A stretch of DNA of 64,000 bases from Cristatella mucedo (taxonomy: Eukaryota; Bryozoa; Phylactolaemata; Cristatellidae), in the NCBI GenBank assembly GCA_009760855.2, contig WPIO01000035.1, positions 178,501-242,500 on the forward strand. The letters run 5' to 3'. Shown piece by piece: positions 52,800 through 64,000 of the stretch. The position numbers and the translations under genes are program-made. The notes below the pieces were generated by a model, which ran no database searches, was not told the DNA's origin, and worked only from the letters and a program-made list of their open reading frames with translations. Position 1 is the stretch's first letter. Each line of letters begins with the position of its first letter.

Positions 52800-53420
52800 A
52801 GTAGAATCTGGCATTTCTGAAAGCTACCGCACTAGCTCGTCGCCGGGCTCGGTCACGTGACGCCACCCATCGCAGCGCTTTCCTTATTCGCGTTAAATCG
52901 AGGGCCACCGGGCCGCTTTCCTTTTCCTAAGCAGGCCTGAATTGTAAGGCTACAGCGGGCGTGGCCGCGTGGCATTCGAGCTCGCTGAGAAGTTGCGGCA
53001 GTCGTGCGGCGCCGCTCTGCCGCGGCTGCCGCAACTTCTCGGGGCAGCCGGATGTGAGCTACCCGTCGGCGGCCGCTGGCGCGCTGACGCGCTGCCGCGT
53101 GCGCCTCGCCCAGCAGAGCAGATACATGTTTCTTCGTCACGACCGCTCTGCGCCGCTGCGGACGCTTTTTTCCACTCGCTCGCTCTCAGCTCAGATAGTC
53201 CGCTCCTTAACCGAAGGCTCGCGACAAGACGAGACTGGAGCCTGGGTAATCTCCACCTCCGCCGCAATCCCTTGCCGGCGGGTCCCGCGCCAGTAGATCG
53301 GGACGGTCGAGCGCATCGGATTGTCATTTACAATCCTCGGCGTCGACTGCTTGAGGATAAGCTGCCACCGGGACGTACGAATGGAAACCGATATTTCTCG
53401 GAAGCTCCGGTCAAGTGACA
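52800..53420. promoter_or_regulatory. CpG-rich block with TCACGTGA, possible promoter
   Basis: TCACGTGA at 52853-52860, then a GC-rich stretch containing the hairpin at 52987-53040. Open frames on both strands have no recognised product. Confidence 0.3.
52987..53040 (+). repeat. 15-bp perfect inverted repeat, 24-nt loop
   Basis: Left arm GAGAAGTTGCGGCAG (52987-53001), right arm CTGCCGCAACTTCTC (53026-53040). The loop is GC-rich and can pair further. Confidence 0.9.
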
Positions 53421-53479
53421 CAGTTACCAGGCGCTCGTCTGCTGCCAGCTTGGACCCGCAATAATAAAGCATTTTGTAG

Positions 53480-55010
53480 TGTAGCATCCTGGGAGAAACT
53501 TAATCTCTCTACAAATACGTCAATCGCGCTAAAAAAGGAAGTAATCTAGCTGATTAGGGATAACATCGCACGCAGTTGCAACGCGAATAAGCGCATAAAG
53601 GATGATTCACCTAGATGGAGCATATGCTGAAAACACCCGGACCTTATAATGATGATAATCATAATACATTTGATAAAGCGCCCTCAGAGAACTCAACCTT
53701 TTTCTAGGCACTTTACATTTGCTGCAAAGAAAGCACGATCGAATGGTTAATGGTAGCATACTCAATGACAACAAGCACAACATGGTTAGGGTGACACGCA
53801 CATGGTCAACATGCAAGTATGATTAGTGGCAACATGCACAGTTTCAGCAAGCATAAGCGTATAAAGGAAGAATCGCAGGGACCCACTAAATGCTTTGACA
53901 ACTATACGCGTTATTAGTTTCTTTTTAAAAGTGGTCAGGTGAGGAGATGTCGTGACGAAGGTCGGAAGTGATTTTCAGGCTTTGGGAGCATACGAACTAA
54001 ATGTATGGTCTCCAAAGGGTTTGAGGTTTGTACGAGGTGTAGGTACAAATTAGATTTCTGAAAAGCGGGTGGCATGTTGTTTAGCCTGGTGAGAAGTAGC
54101 TCTGGTAGGTAAGCTGGAGCCCAAGAATGAAGAGACCTGGAAGTGAGGGACAAAACCTTAAAGTCGATCCGTTGCTTGACTGGGAGCCAGTGCAGGTCGC
54201 CGAGAAGTAGTGAGATGTGGAAACTGCGACGCTCACGACAGACAAGCCTAGCTGCAGAGTTTTGCACCAGCTGTAAGCGTCTAATTGCACAGGCCGGTAG
54301 ACTACCAAGCAGTGAATTACCGAAGTCGAGACGGGGTGTCACAAATGCATGGACCAATTTAGACGCGGTATCCCCGACTAAACAAGCCCGAATTGTAGCA
54401 ACGCTGTCTAGCTGAAAGTAGGCCCATTTGACTGTGAAACTGATGTGGTCGTCTAATGAAAGCTCACTTTGGAACATACCTAGATTTCGTGCACATTCAA
54501 CGGGAGATGTGCTGGAAAAGCCGATTTTGAGCGTTAGCCTTATCGATTTCTGAATCGCGCATAGTTTGCCCAATAACTAGTAAGCTGGTTTTATCCTCAT
54601 TCAATTTAAGAAAGTTTGCTGCCATCCAGGTGAGGATGTCATCAATACATGCATCCAGGGAGTTGAGAGAATTCGATGTGCTGAAGGGCTGGGAGGGATC
54701 ACAGCAAAGGTACAACTGAGTGTCATCTGCGTAGAAGTGAAAGCCTAGATTGTGCCTAGAAATCAAATCGGCGAGAGAGTATAAATCGTGAAAAAAACCG
54801 GAGCGACCGTCGAGCCTTGAGGTACCCCATATTTCAGAAGTTCCTCTGATGACGTTTCGCTGTCAATTCAGGAAATATCTCTGCGTTTGTTGTTAGTGAT
54901 TTTAATGCCTCGGGGGATAGGAATTGAAGAGCGGTCTCTGAGGGTTTGAGATAGATTAACAGCACAGCTAAGTGAGTATACTTACAATAAGAACATGGGG
55001 TGGTTTCTGA
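53480..55010 (-). mobile_element. LINE-A (L2-like) copy with RT core
   Basis: Minus strand, in order: YGVPQGSTVAPVFFTIYTL (about 54785-54835), intact FHFYADDTQLYLCCDPSQP, LKLNEDKTSLLVIG, RNLGMFQSELSLDDHISF, LVQNSAARLVCRERRS, HWLPVKQRIDFKVLS, a degraded C-terminus, 3' UTR and a tail at 53665-53715. The best-preserved RT core in the window, 5' truncated and frameshifted. A further degraded tail lies at 53480-53640. Confidence 0.88.
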
Positions 55011-55546
55011 TAAGCTGTGATGCCAATGCGAGCTGATCCGCCAGGAGTTGTAGGTGACACTGTATATTCAGAGCCTGTATGGTTCTCACATGACAAAAAT
55101 TCTATGAGTGCGTACCAATATGTGCCCACATCCGCCGGCTCTACTGCTATGCGTTTGGTATAAATATAACAAAATTGTACATGACAAACGGTCAGAAAAT
55201 GTTGGACTCCCCAATCGAAAGATGCGATTTCAATAGTATCTGCCTCAATTTTTTTTAAAGAAGGAGTCGCGAATGTGACGCGATCCGGATATTGCGGTAG
55301 ATTCCTTTGATGTCTCTCGATGCCTCTTAAGTCGAGTCGATGTCCCTGGTCGCTTGAGCTTCTGCATCTATGCCCTTTCACTTAAAACATCTCGATCGAG
55401 CCAATGAGGGGGTGATGTACTTGCCCAGACTTCGATTCATCATGCAACGAGAAGCGTTTATAATGTGCGGCAAAGACCCGGAAAAATGGTGCAAGATCCA
55501 CGCAACTGTCACCTGAGCTTAAATAGGGGAAACATCAAGATTTCTC

Positions 55547-55750
55547 GGCGCTCTGTGAGGCGCTCTGCTAGGCGCTCTGTGAGGCGCTCTGTGAGGCGCT
55601 CTGCTAGGCGCTTTGTGAGGCGCTCTGTGAGGCGCTCTGCGAGGCGCTCTGCTCGGTGCTCTGCTAGGCGCTATGTGAGGCGCTCTGCGAGGCGCTCTGC
55701 TCGGTGCTCTGTTAGGCGCTATGTGAGGCGCTCTGTGAGGCGCACTCTGC
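55547..55750 (+). repeat. 12-bp minisatellite with 48-bp higher order, about 17 copies
   Basis: Variants of GGCGCTCTGTGA (TGA, CTA, CGA, CTC endings). In the second half the order CGA-CTC-CTA/TTA-TGA repeats as a 48-bp unit. Open in one frame as RRSVRRSA repeats. Confidence 0.95.
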
Positions 55751-58270
55751 TTACTCTGCCCGACTAATAAGCACTCACTTCGCTTGCACTTTTCTTGCGG
55801 AGTGTATTTTGTTCCACTAGAACGCTTCTACTAGAAGTTCAACTGCGCTGGATACGAGCATGCGTCACCTGACAAGTGGACTCACAATCAGCAAATCTAT
55901 ACTACGCACCTCGCTGTTTCGTTCCGCGTGCGTCGCATAGCTCCAAAGCATGCCATTAGCGCGATGTATTCCCAAAGCATTCGCGAAATGCCAAAAATAG
56001 CACACTAGGGGCACTTACTACTGAAAGAGGCATTCCGTCCGCGATAAAAAGCCCACGCTCTCCCGATGTAAGGACACTTCATCCACATCCGTACGGATGG
56101 GCCTCTATTGCAGCCTGCATTAGAGTCGATTAAAAAAGGCTCAGATAAAGGGAAGGTTTGCAATGTGGGCGGCAGTAACATGGCACACGTCTCCAGAATA
56201 TTCCGGCATACGAATGCTGCAAGAGAAATCCAGGAGCTCTCTTGCAAGCCGTATTCAACGGACGGTTGTTTAACGCATTTGACGATATTTTAACGGAACG
56301 ATATTTATTTATTTAAACCGAAGGAGCGTCTCGAGCGCCACCTCATGCAGACTTCCGCCGCCGCCGCCGCCGCTGCCGCCGGTAGTCCTCGCCGCTATCG
56401 GTGGCCGGCGACACCGTGCGGGTAGTCTGCCTAGCACGACGACGCCAGAAAGCGGAATAGGAAATAATAATACTGCTCGGGGCGGGGCAACGTGAGGAGC
56501 ATGAAGGAGTAGCCGTCAACTGCTACGTAAGCGCGCGCGTGCGTAGCGAAAAACGTTTCTGAGTTCCGTAACCGCAGGGTTTTTCCACCACTAGGATGTT
56601 GTCATTCGCCGTGCCCAGAGCGAGCTGCCGCGAGGCCCAGAGAAATTAGTGAACAACTAGGGCGTTGGCCTCCGGTGCGGCTCCAGGTGCGACCGCCGAG
56701 GGGGAGCACTTTTTAGATGGCTGCTTAGGTGGTGCAACGTAAACGCGGCCGTTTGTTGAGCAACATTTAAATTTTATGTAACGCAATTTACCCAAGAGAC
56801 TTAAGTTCGCAAAGTTGTTCGCCCTGCCGCAGGGCCACCTGATTTGTCATCATAAAATTACGCTCACTGTACGCGATTATGTAAGAGCGGTCAGCGCCTA
56901 ATAGCCTCGTTAGCTGGCATTGACCACGGCTGGCAATCGAATCGAAACGCCGAACTAAAGCCGACGTTCCGCCCGGAGGCAACAAAAAACTCGGCCGGTC
57001 ACATTGGTCTGTCTATCCACAGCGCGCGGAGATTGCTGGCAGAAGGAGGAGCAGTTGAGCAGCAAGTTGAACCGACCAGGTACCTGACGGTACGCTGCGT
57101 ACCGCCGCGCAGGTACTCGCCTGACTCGGCTCATGTGAGTCAGTCAGTCGGCCAGCGCCCAGCGAGCTGCGAACGGCGCCTTTGTGGGCTAAGCTTTCCG
57201 AGCTTTGCGTTCCGCTGCAGGTGCGTTCACTTTTTCTTGCGACGGGCCTGCACAGCGCGCCGCTCGCCAACGCGAGGGCGCGTGCAGTACAACGGAGCCA
57301 CCTTCCGCGCGCGCGCACGCACCTGCACCCGGGGGCCCCCCCCCGCCGCCGCCGAGCTCGGGAGGGGAGGGACCAAGGTGCCTGCGAGGGGCGCCTGCCG
57401 AACGAGGGTTCGACCGTCGACGCGCTACTACTGCGCCGTCAGATGAAAAAAATTCTTCTGCTGACTTTCGGCTAGACGGTGCTTTAGCTCTTAGTTCGCA
57501 GAGATCGACTGGACGGGTGCGGCGGCGTCGCCGAAACGGCGACAATTCCTAATCGCCGCAGTGCAACTCAGCAAGCACCTGCTGATTCTATTTGATCTTG
57601 CAATTATCTGCATACCGACTTTGGATTGCTAAATGCGGTCGAGCCGTGGCACCGTGGCACTAAGCCGGTTCAAATGTAGTGGGGGGGGGCGAACGTAGCC
57701 GATAGGACAATCTCATTCCTGTACCGGTAGAAGAGCCTTAGAGGCAGCTTTCGCTGGCTAGCAGCTTGCAATAAAGAATAGCTCGCTGTAGGACCCGAGA
57801 CCCAATACCTAGACGCAGAGTTCGAGTGCCTTGGCGGCCGCTTGGCTCAGACCTAGTGGCCTGCTCGGTGCAGACGTTGCGGCTACATGCGGCTGCCAGC
57901 ACAGCGGCTCCTGGCCGAGTCGGCGACTTGCCGACGCTCAGGCAGGACCTGAGATCTGAGCTGCAAAAAAGCTGCAGGCATGCCAAACTCTCGAGTCGAG
58001 CTTCACATTTGGACTTGAGGTACGGAGGTGCGTCGGTCGACGTCTGACTATCAACTACCTTCGACGTTACGCCCTCTCGAGCAGCAGCAGCAGCAGTACT
58101 ACCTCCGCATAACATGATAACCGGGCTATCGAATTATCGGAAGCTGTCTGGGCCAGCGATGCAACAATGCGCACCGCATTGCGTCCAGTTGCATTTAATT
58201 GATTGGCCTTTTGTGAAGGGTCCCTTCTTGGCGTTCACCTTTTGACTAGTTGATGCCCCTCGCACGACTC
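55751..58270. other. No named gene
   Basis: Besides the CpG block listed separately, there is a G-run at 57681-57689 and a (GCA)n at 58081-58095. No motif recognised on either strand. Confidence 0.45.
56340..57560. promoter_or_regulatory. CpG-rich block, possible promoter region
   Basis: GC-rich, includes a CCG repeat (56355-56383) and a dense block at 57280-57370. Several overlapping frames are open because of the composition. No protein recognised; could be the 5' end of a gene on either strand. Confidence 0.3.
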
Positions 58271-58560
58271 ATCAGACCCATTCGGCTGGCGAGCGCACGC
58301 TAAGAGCTGAGCGGAGCGCGGGCGGCGGCAGAGCTCGGAGGGAGGGCAGGCCGAGATCCCGGGTCGCCGCGGCCGCGCTCGAAGCCACGGCCTCGCCGAA
58401 AACTACGCGAGGCAGCAGCGATAGTCGCTCTCGTCTTTCGGGAGGCGGAGCGTTCTCTTCAAGCAGCCGGCGGCATTGCGGCGAAGGTACGTTACGGTCG
58501 GTATGCAATGCAGCACGGATTCATGGCCCAGGGGTCTGCCTGCATAAGTCACGTGATGTT
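58270..58560. promoter_or_regulatory. CpG-rich block with TCACGTGA
   Basis: GC-rich 58290-58480 and TCACGTGA at 58549-58556. No product recognised. Confidence 0.25.
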
Positions 58561-58770
58561 GATTGCCTCGCGATTTGCTAGAGGCCGCTCGGTGGATTCC
58601 CGTTCGACCGGCTAAGCTTTTGCCATTTGTCGCCCACATATTGGCCGGTATGAATGCAGATACCCACTTGAATTAGCAGGGTTGGGGGCTTCGAACGTAT
58701 TGCCCCGAAGCAAATCCGACTTGTGTGAACCGCTGGAGCTGCAGTAGGTTTGTCGTCTCTGCTCGCTGCA

Positions 58771-58983
<213 letters not shown>

Positions 58984-59300
58984 ATGTCTGTAACTTTACC
59001 AAGCCACGAGGAGCAAGTGGGTGCTTTGCTGCTAGCGAGTTTTCTGTGGCCACCAATTCAAAGCTTAGACGGCTTTCGGTGTGCACGCCCTAAGCAGGGC
59101 CCTTCCGGCGAAGCAAAGAGAAAGTGGGGAGGATCGTAGCTGAGTCGCGGAGGAAGGAGTCGATTAAGTGACGACGTAGAAGTAGCAGCACGGTAGTAGA
59201 CGGCTGGAGAGGACGATCCAACATTTGGCAGCAGCAGGAGCGAGACGTTGTTCCGTAAGAGTTTCGGAAGCGAGTTCTGCAGCCTAAGACTTGCAGACTC
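58984..59300 (-). mobile_element. LINE-B 3' end next to the (CT)n tract
   Basis: TGTCTGTAACTTTACCAAGC tail, antisense UTR, then antisense LRLQNSLPKLLRNNVSLLLL. The long (CT)n lies directly at the tail side. Confidence 0.65.
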
Positions 59301-59639
59301 TGTCGTCAATAGTCTTTAAGCGAAAGAATGGAGCGGCTAATGTATTCTCCTCGGAGGACTGGAGAGCACGACGAAGCTGAGACTAGCGCAGCAGTTCAGC
59401 TAGGTGTGAAGCCTGCAGGTCGTGATCATGGCCTTGTAGGTACGGGTAAGAACTTTACTCTGCGTATCCGTCGATCGACCGAGAGCCATCGAAGCTCCTT
59501 CGGCAAATGAGAGGCATCATCAAACAGCTGGGATTGGTTGACTAGCCTTGCAGCCATATTCATTTCCAGCTGCAAACGATTAATGGCCTTTTTGGCGGCC
59601 TAGCCAAAATTGAATTACCGTTGTTCAGCTTAGACAGAA

Positions 59640-60350
59640 CTAGGAGCTAGTAAAATCTTTAGCCAGCTACCGTAGTAGATAGTCTTTAATCTTAGATACT
59701 AGCCAGCTACCGTAGTAGATAGTCTTTAATCTTAGTCTTTAATCTTAGGGATCGAACGAGATGAGTAGCAGCAGAAGCCGTAATCTTAATGAAGCTTTTA
59801 GATGGTACGCCGTAATCAAAGAGGACTACTAAATTTCGAGCACCTGATTGTGATCGCACCGCAGCATCGCCAATTAGAAGAGCAAAGTCTCGTGATCCAG
59901 CAGCATGCTAAGGCTGTCCTGTGAGTAGGAGCTCGGTTTTCTCATCGTTTAACTTAAGAACACTGGCCGACATCCAGTATCCAATGATTTCTGCAATGCA
60001 AACAATCGAAATATCAGTCGATGCAGCGGATTCCAATGGTTTAAATGACAAGTAGGACAGCTGGATATCGTAAACATAGAATAGATAGCCGACCCCATCA
60101 CTTTACCGAGAAGTTCTGTATAAATGGAGAGCAGCAAAAGACCGAGGGCAGTCGCTTGTGAAACTCGACATGTGACTGGTCTGCTGAATGAGACACGACC
60201 GCCGCACAATGTGGACTGAACTCGGTCGGACATGTAGGCTGCAATCAATACCAGAGCATCGTCTGCCTAACCGAGCGTTGCTCTAAATCGTTCAAGTAGG
60301 ATATCGCGATCAAAAGTATCAAACCCAGCCGACAGATCGCCCAGGACCGT
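59640..60350 (-). mobile_element. Degraded LINE RT fragment
   Basis: Antisense frames give QATALGLLLLSIYTELLGKV (RT motif GS-LGPLLFSIY damaged), then YWMSASVLKLNDEKTEL. More distant from LINE-A. Confidence 0.6.
59655..59745 (+). repeat. About 41-bp tandem duplication
   Basis: AGCCAGCTACCGTAGTAGAT followed by AGTCTTTAATCTTAG, twice, plus a partial third. Confidence 0.8.
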
Positions 60351-60351
60351 T

Positions 60352-60444
60352 CGTTACGCAGGCCGTGTTACGTCACCGCCATCGTTACGCAGGCCGTGTT
60401 ACGTCACCGCCATCGTTACGCAGGCCGTGTTACGTCACCGCCAT
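60352..60444 (+). repeat. 31-bp tandem repeat, three perfect copies
   Basis: Units at 60352, 60383 and 60414, each with GTTACGTCACCGCCAT. Identical copies suggest recent amplification. Confidence 0.95.
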
Positions 60445-60837
60445 CGTTGCTGCTCCAAATGTCGGTCGTTACACGGAGGACTGGGACAGATTCGGTGCAG
60501 CGGTGTCGCTTTCAATTGAGGACTGAAAATCCTCTGATTGTACACGCTCGTCTGCGTGTTCCGCAGATCACAGAGTCAACTACCAAGGCAAAATCCTCAC
60601 TCTTCATTCGCAGCTCAAATTAATGATGCCCATTTTCAAGCCGGCCCCTGCTGCTGACTTCACCTTGAAGTTCATCTCCTCGTCTAAGAGGACGACTAGC
60701 CCTCTAGACCCTCTACACATATACGGGTCTCAGTCTGAGATGCCTCGTTTGCCATCACTGCTCTAGGCCTCAGAAGGGTTTAAATAGCTCGAGTTTGTAG
60801 AGAGCTGTGTCATTGTCATAGTTAAGATAAAAATTAT

Positions 60838-60972
60838 ACAATTCATTTGCATAGCGCCCTAAGAGAACTTAATCGCTATTCAGGTGCTTCACATATGCCA
60901 CAGGGCTGGAGCCTACGGCCTCGGCCAGACCTTGATCGGGGCGAGCACCTTAACCACTGGGCTAAATAGTAT
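60838..60972 (-). mobile_element. SINE-A
   Basis: CATAGCGCCCTAAGAGAACT tail, GGGCTGGAGCCTACGGCCTC B box, GAGCACCTTAACCACTGGGC A box. Confidence 0.8.
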
Positions 60973-61511
60973 GTCCTTCACCTCAGTTTTCCCCTGCATC
61001 CTATAAAGAGGGTGTTGTCAGGCCACTCATTAAGAAGGCTTAGCTAGACCAGGAGAACTTTAATAACTCCACTCAGCATTTCTCCTGCATCTTCTGCATC
61101 TTTCTCCTTCTTATTCCTATCTAAGACACTCGCACGAGTAGCGGAAGATCAGCTAAACTTTCATACTAAAGCGTCAGACCATGCAAATAAATTCGATTCA
61201 TCATTTAGAAATAATCATTCACTCCGAAGACTCGGCACTTCTGAAAGAGTATAACAATCTTTCCAGCAATTTTGACTCACGCAGAGTCTCTGCGGTAATT
61301 CTGCTCGACCTCCTGGCAGTGCCAGGATACCGTTGATAACGGAGTCCTTAAAGATCTGTCATCTCGCCTGGGCAACGCCTATTCCATTACAATGGTATGG
61401 GAATACCCCAGTGATCTATTCTGGGTCTGGTTCCTTTCACAGTTCTCTGCTCTAAATCATATCGATGTACTCGTCAAGCAGAATATAGGATTTAATTTCA
61501 ATTCAGATCAC

Positions 61512-61665
61512 ACACAGCAATGGGGCAGTGGTTAAGAGGCTGGCCCCGGGGAAGGTCAAGGTGAATGCAATTGACTCGAAGTCGTGAGCTCGAGTTTTGC
61601 GGCATATGTGAAGAGCTTGAATAAGTTCTTTTAGGGTGCGATATAAATGAATTATGCTGTTACAG
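61512..61665 (+). mobile_element. SINE-A with internal insertion
   Basis: GGGGCAGTGGTTAAGAGGCT A box, TCGTGAGCTCGAGTTTTGC B box, tail GTGAAGAGCTTGAATAAGTT and AATGAATTATG. The region between the boxes is longer than in other copies. Confidence 0.7.
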
Positions 61666-61685
61666 ATGGAGGGTATGAATGCCCA

Positions 61686-61695
61686 CACCCACACA

Positions 61696-61733
<38 letters not shown>

Positions 61734-61798
61734 TACACGCACACACACACACACACGCACACACACAACACACACAACACTCACACACACGCACAGCA

Positions 61799-61868
<70 letters not shown>

Positions 61869-61870
61869 AG
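61686..61870 (+). repeat. (CA)n-(TA)n compound microsatellite
   Basis: Interrupted CA repeats followed by TA repeats at 61848-61868. Confidence 0.97.
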
Positions 61871-62559
61871 TTCAATTGCCCTGCAAAGTTAAATTCCCTT
61901 GCAATCTAAAATACCGACTTTCGCACTCAGATGGCTGCAAAATTCCCCAAATTGAATGACGATAAAACTAAATTGAATGACGGTAAAAAACGAACTTACT
62001 GTTAATGGGGGAAAAGCCCGCATCACTCAGAAAGTAAAAAGTCTAACCCTCAAAATTGGCTCGGCCGACATGCCTCGGAATAAGGGCGTCCTGTTCCCAA
62101 GTAATCTTTCTCTGGGTAGTCAAATCAGCTCCGCAGTCAAGTGTGCATTATTGAAGCTTCGCTGCACTCCACTAATTCGGGCTCGCTCGGACGAGGATGT
62201 CGCAGCTAAGTTGGTCCACGCATTTGTGACATCCCATCTAGGCTGCTGCAGTTCACTCCTCGCTCGCGTCTTCGCGAGCTTGTGCAGTAAAAGGCTCTGA
62301 GAGACGCTCTCTCTGCCAAACTCTTCGGCTCGTCTCGCTTGCACGTCGCAGCTAGAGAGCTACTACTAGAGCTAGAGAGCTAGAGCTACTACTAGAGAGC
62401 TCCACGCCGCCCTTGCTCCGGAAGCACACGCAGCAGAAGCAATGCCCTCGGGGGCTTTTTCTTTGACTATAATACTTAGTCATCGGGCTTTCCATCGCTC
62501 GAGGCCGCCCCCTCTCCCAATTCTGAGCGTTTAGCAGAGTGCAGCCTGTGCTGTAGCAT

Positions 62560-62990
62560 CGCGCGATGCCCCTAAGATTCTTTTACTATCGGCATCCAAT
62601 CGTTCCTGTCCCTCCAAAGCCTGTAACTTGTTTCTGACTGACATCTCGCGGAAGCCCCATGACTTAACGTCACTTAAACGGAAGCTAAAATCCGCCTAAT
62701 TATTCCGAACAGCCTTTACTCTGCCTATTACAATTGTTGCTGGTGCGCTTTCTCGTGCGTGCAATACCCGACGTGCAATTTATCACTGATTAGCCAGCAC
62801 GCTTCCTTTCCAGCACACGTAAAGGCCTAGAAAGAGATTTGTTTCTCCGAGGCTGTTGTGCAAATGTTGCATTAGAATCATTATCCTACTATCGCTAATC
62901 AAAAGATTACCTCTTTCCCGACTGTGCCAGGTACCTAGAAAGAGATATTTAGCTCTCTTGGAGCACTGCAAAAATCTGTCATTCGTATTT
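62560..62990 (+). mobile_element. Diverged LINE 3' end and tail pieces
   Basis: GTAACTTGTTTCTGACTGAC (W-SLP region), then tail remnants TAAAGGCCTAGAAAGAGATT and a second one at 62930. Confidence 0.5.
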
Positions 62991-63034
62991 TTTGACAAAA
63001 GACTTGCAGGAGTTCGGTGACCGCGATGAGCCTC

Positions 63035-63145
63035 GGCAATAATAATAATAATACATTCGTATAGTGCCCTCAGAGAACTCAATCTCTTTGTAGGCACTTT
63101 ACACGTGCTGCAAAGGAAACACGATCGAATGGTTAATGGCATTTA
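63035..63145 (-). mobile_element. LINE-A tail fragment
   Basis: AATAATAATAATACATTCGT, hairpin CCCTCAGAGAACTCAATCTC and GAAACACGATCGAATGGTTA. Confidence 0.75.
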
Positions 63146-64000
63146 TTTTATTGCAGCCGTAGTAATAAAGCACACCTGGTTCTCCGGGTTGATTTTGAAC
63201 TCAGCATAGTTTAACCTGATGCTAAGTAAACGATACGCCTTTTTTTAACCGAAGGAAATAGCTGATAACAGAAGCACAAGCCTGCACTGAGGAGCTGCGT
63301 GGAGGATCACTGGGCTCCCTGGGCGTCCTGAGCCACCTAAGTCTGCTCCAGAAGGTCTGCACCAGGTCTAGGCCAGTAGCTGGCGCACGTAGGCTTCTCT
63401 GCTTGGCTGACAGATGGCCATTGCTAGTTTCTGTCCAAGATACGGATTGAATTATTCGTGCCTCGGCGCCGTCTTTTACTTACCGCAGACTGTCCCCCTC
63501 CTCTTGAGCTGCCACCAATAGATTATCCCTTATCGGCAGTACTAATGGGAGGCTACAGGTTGAATTAGCGACCCGACGAGTCGTCGCTGACGTCTGACGA
63601 CTGCAGCTGACATCAAGGTCTGTGGGTAACCGCCGAAGCAAACGTGTGGCTGGCACCAGCGCGTGCGACAAGTAATGGGATTGTGAAGGCTCGGCTAGTT
63701 CCCTTTGATGCACCTTATTGTTATCGCTTGAATGTATGCAAATGCTGAAGCATAGTGCCCTTGGGCTCACGCCCCCGTGGCAATGCTATAACGCTAATAG
63801 GGAATCGCAATGCGTCAGCTTCGCATATTCGTCTCGTGCACGGCCATCGCTTGGCTTTCGAAATTCATCGAGGTGGTGAGCTGGCCGTAGTAATAGTGGA
63901 AATAGCCGACGAAGCGAGCACTCGCAGCGATCTGGCGAGTGCAGCGATGTCAGTGGCGTGAATGCGTGCCCAGCACTATCAAAAGGGCCACATCCTCAGC
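63146..64000. other. No named gene at right edge
   Basis: Holds only the low-confidence minus exon candidate. The final 250 bp are open in one plus frame but unrecognised. Confidence 0.4.
63487..63660 (-). CDS. Possible internal exon, unknown
   Basis: On the minus strand an open frame ends LLVAAQEEGDSLR against a perfect donor GTAAGT at 63481-63486. A CTGCAG acceptor candidate lies near 63601-63606. No family recognised; support is only the donor plus an open frame. Confidence 0.15.

Larger units (their letters stand above)
60990..62300 (+). mobile_element. Degraded LINE-A RT region
   Basis: Frames show GVVRPLIKKA, SAVILLDLL and ALKDLSSRLGN-like parts, then from 61977 KVKSLTLKIGSADMPRNKGV, SNLSLGSQISSAVKCALLKL and AAKLVHAFVTSHLGCCSSLL. 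A SINE-A and a CA/TA microsatellite interrupt it. Confidence 0.65.

Noticed and set aside
56340-57560. First exon of a named gene
   Set aside because: CpG-rich and open in several frames, but no start, splice and homology combination could be supported.
61647-61909. Thr/His repeat ORFs
   Set aside because: Translation of (CA)n.

Overview
The window looks like nuclear DNA from an invertebrate animal. It has spliced genes with long introns and GT-AG junctions, eukaryotic tRNA genes with Pol III T-run terminators, CpG-rich gene starts, and many degraded L2/CR1-like LINEs with tRNA-derived SINEs. A tyrosine-decarboxylase-type enzyme (tyramine/octopamine pathway) points to a protostome or other invertebrate. 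The species cannot be named from sequence alone. There are no bacterial operons, CRISPR arrays or phage genes, and most ORFs over 60 codons are chance frames or transposon debris.

Two complete protein-coding genes can be read exon by exon, both on the + strand. Gene 1 (15281-25734, 11 coding exons, 574 aa) is a PLP-dependent aromatic amino acid decarboxylase closest to tyrosine decarboxylase (Tdc). It has a 33-nt microexon, only phase-0 introns, two apparent GC-AG introns, and Glu where the cofactor-anchoring Asp is expected. Gene 2 (28019-47876, 12 coding exons, 619 aa) is a CDK5RAP1-type mitochondrial tRNA methylthiotransferase with all six Fe-S cysteines and a C-terminal TRAM segment. They are tandem, about 2.3 kb apart, and have no obvious functional link. 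Two tRNA-Thr(CGT) genes lie at 8325-8396 and 9667-9738.

Layout: 1-4000 holds LINE debris, a possible 3' terminal exon (+) and a Lys-rich possible first exon (-). 4000-14450 holds SINE/LINE copies, a 40-bp perfect palindrome and the tRNA genes. 15-26 kb is Tdc, followed by a cluster of three different tandem repeats (25.98-26.8 kb). 28-48 kb is CDK5RAP1, whose introns carry most of the transposons: LINE fragments, foldback LINE tails, a pogo-like DNA transposon with terminal inverted repeats, a Tc1-like transposase fragment and a 24-bp minisatellite. 48-64 kb has no gene that I can name; it contains CpG-rich islands that may be promoters, LINE copies, a 12-bp minisatellite and a 210-bp (CT)n tract.

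The mobile elements form a small ecology. An L2-like LINE (family A here) ends in a conserved hairpin plus an (ATT)n tail. A tRNA-derived SINE (SINE-A) ends in nearly the same hairpin, which suggests it borrows the LINE's reverse transcriptase. A second LINE (family B) and a second SINE (SINE-B) have unrelated tails.
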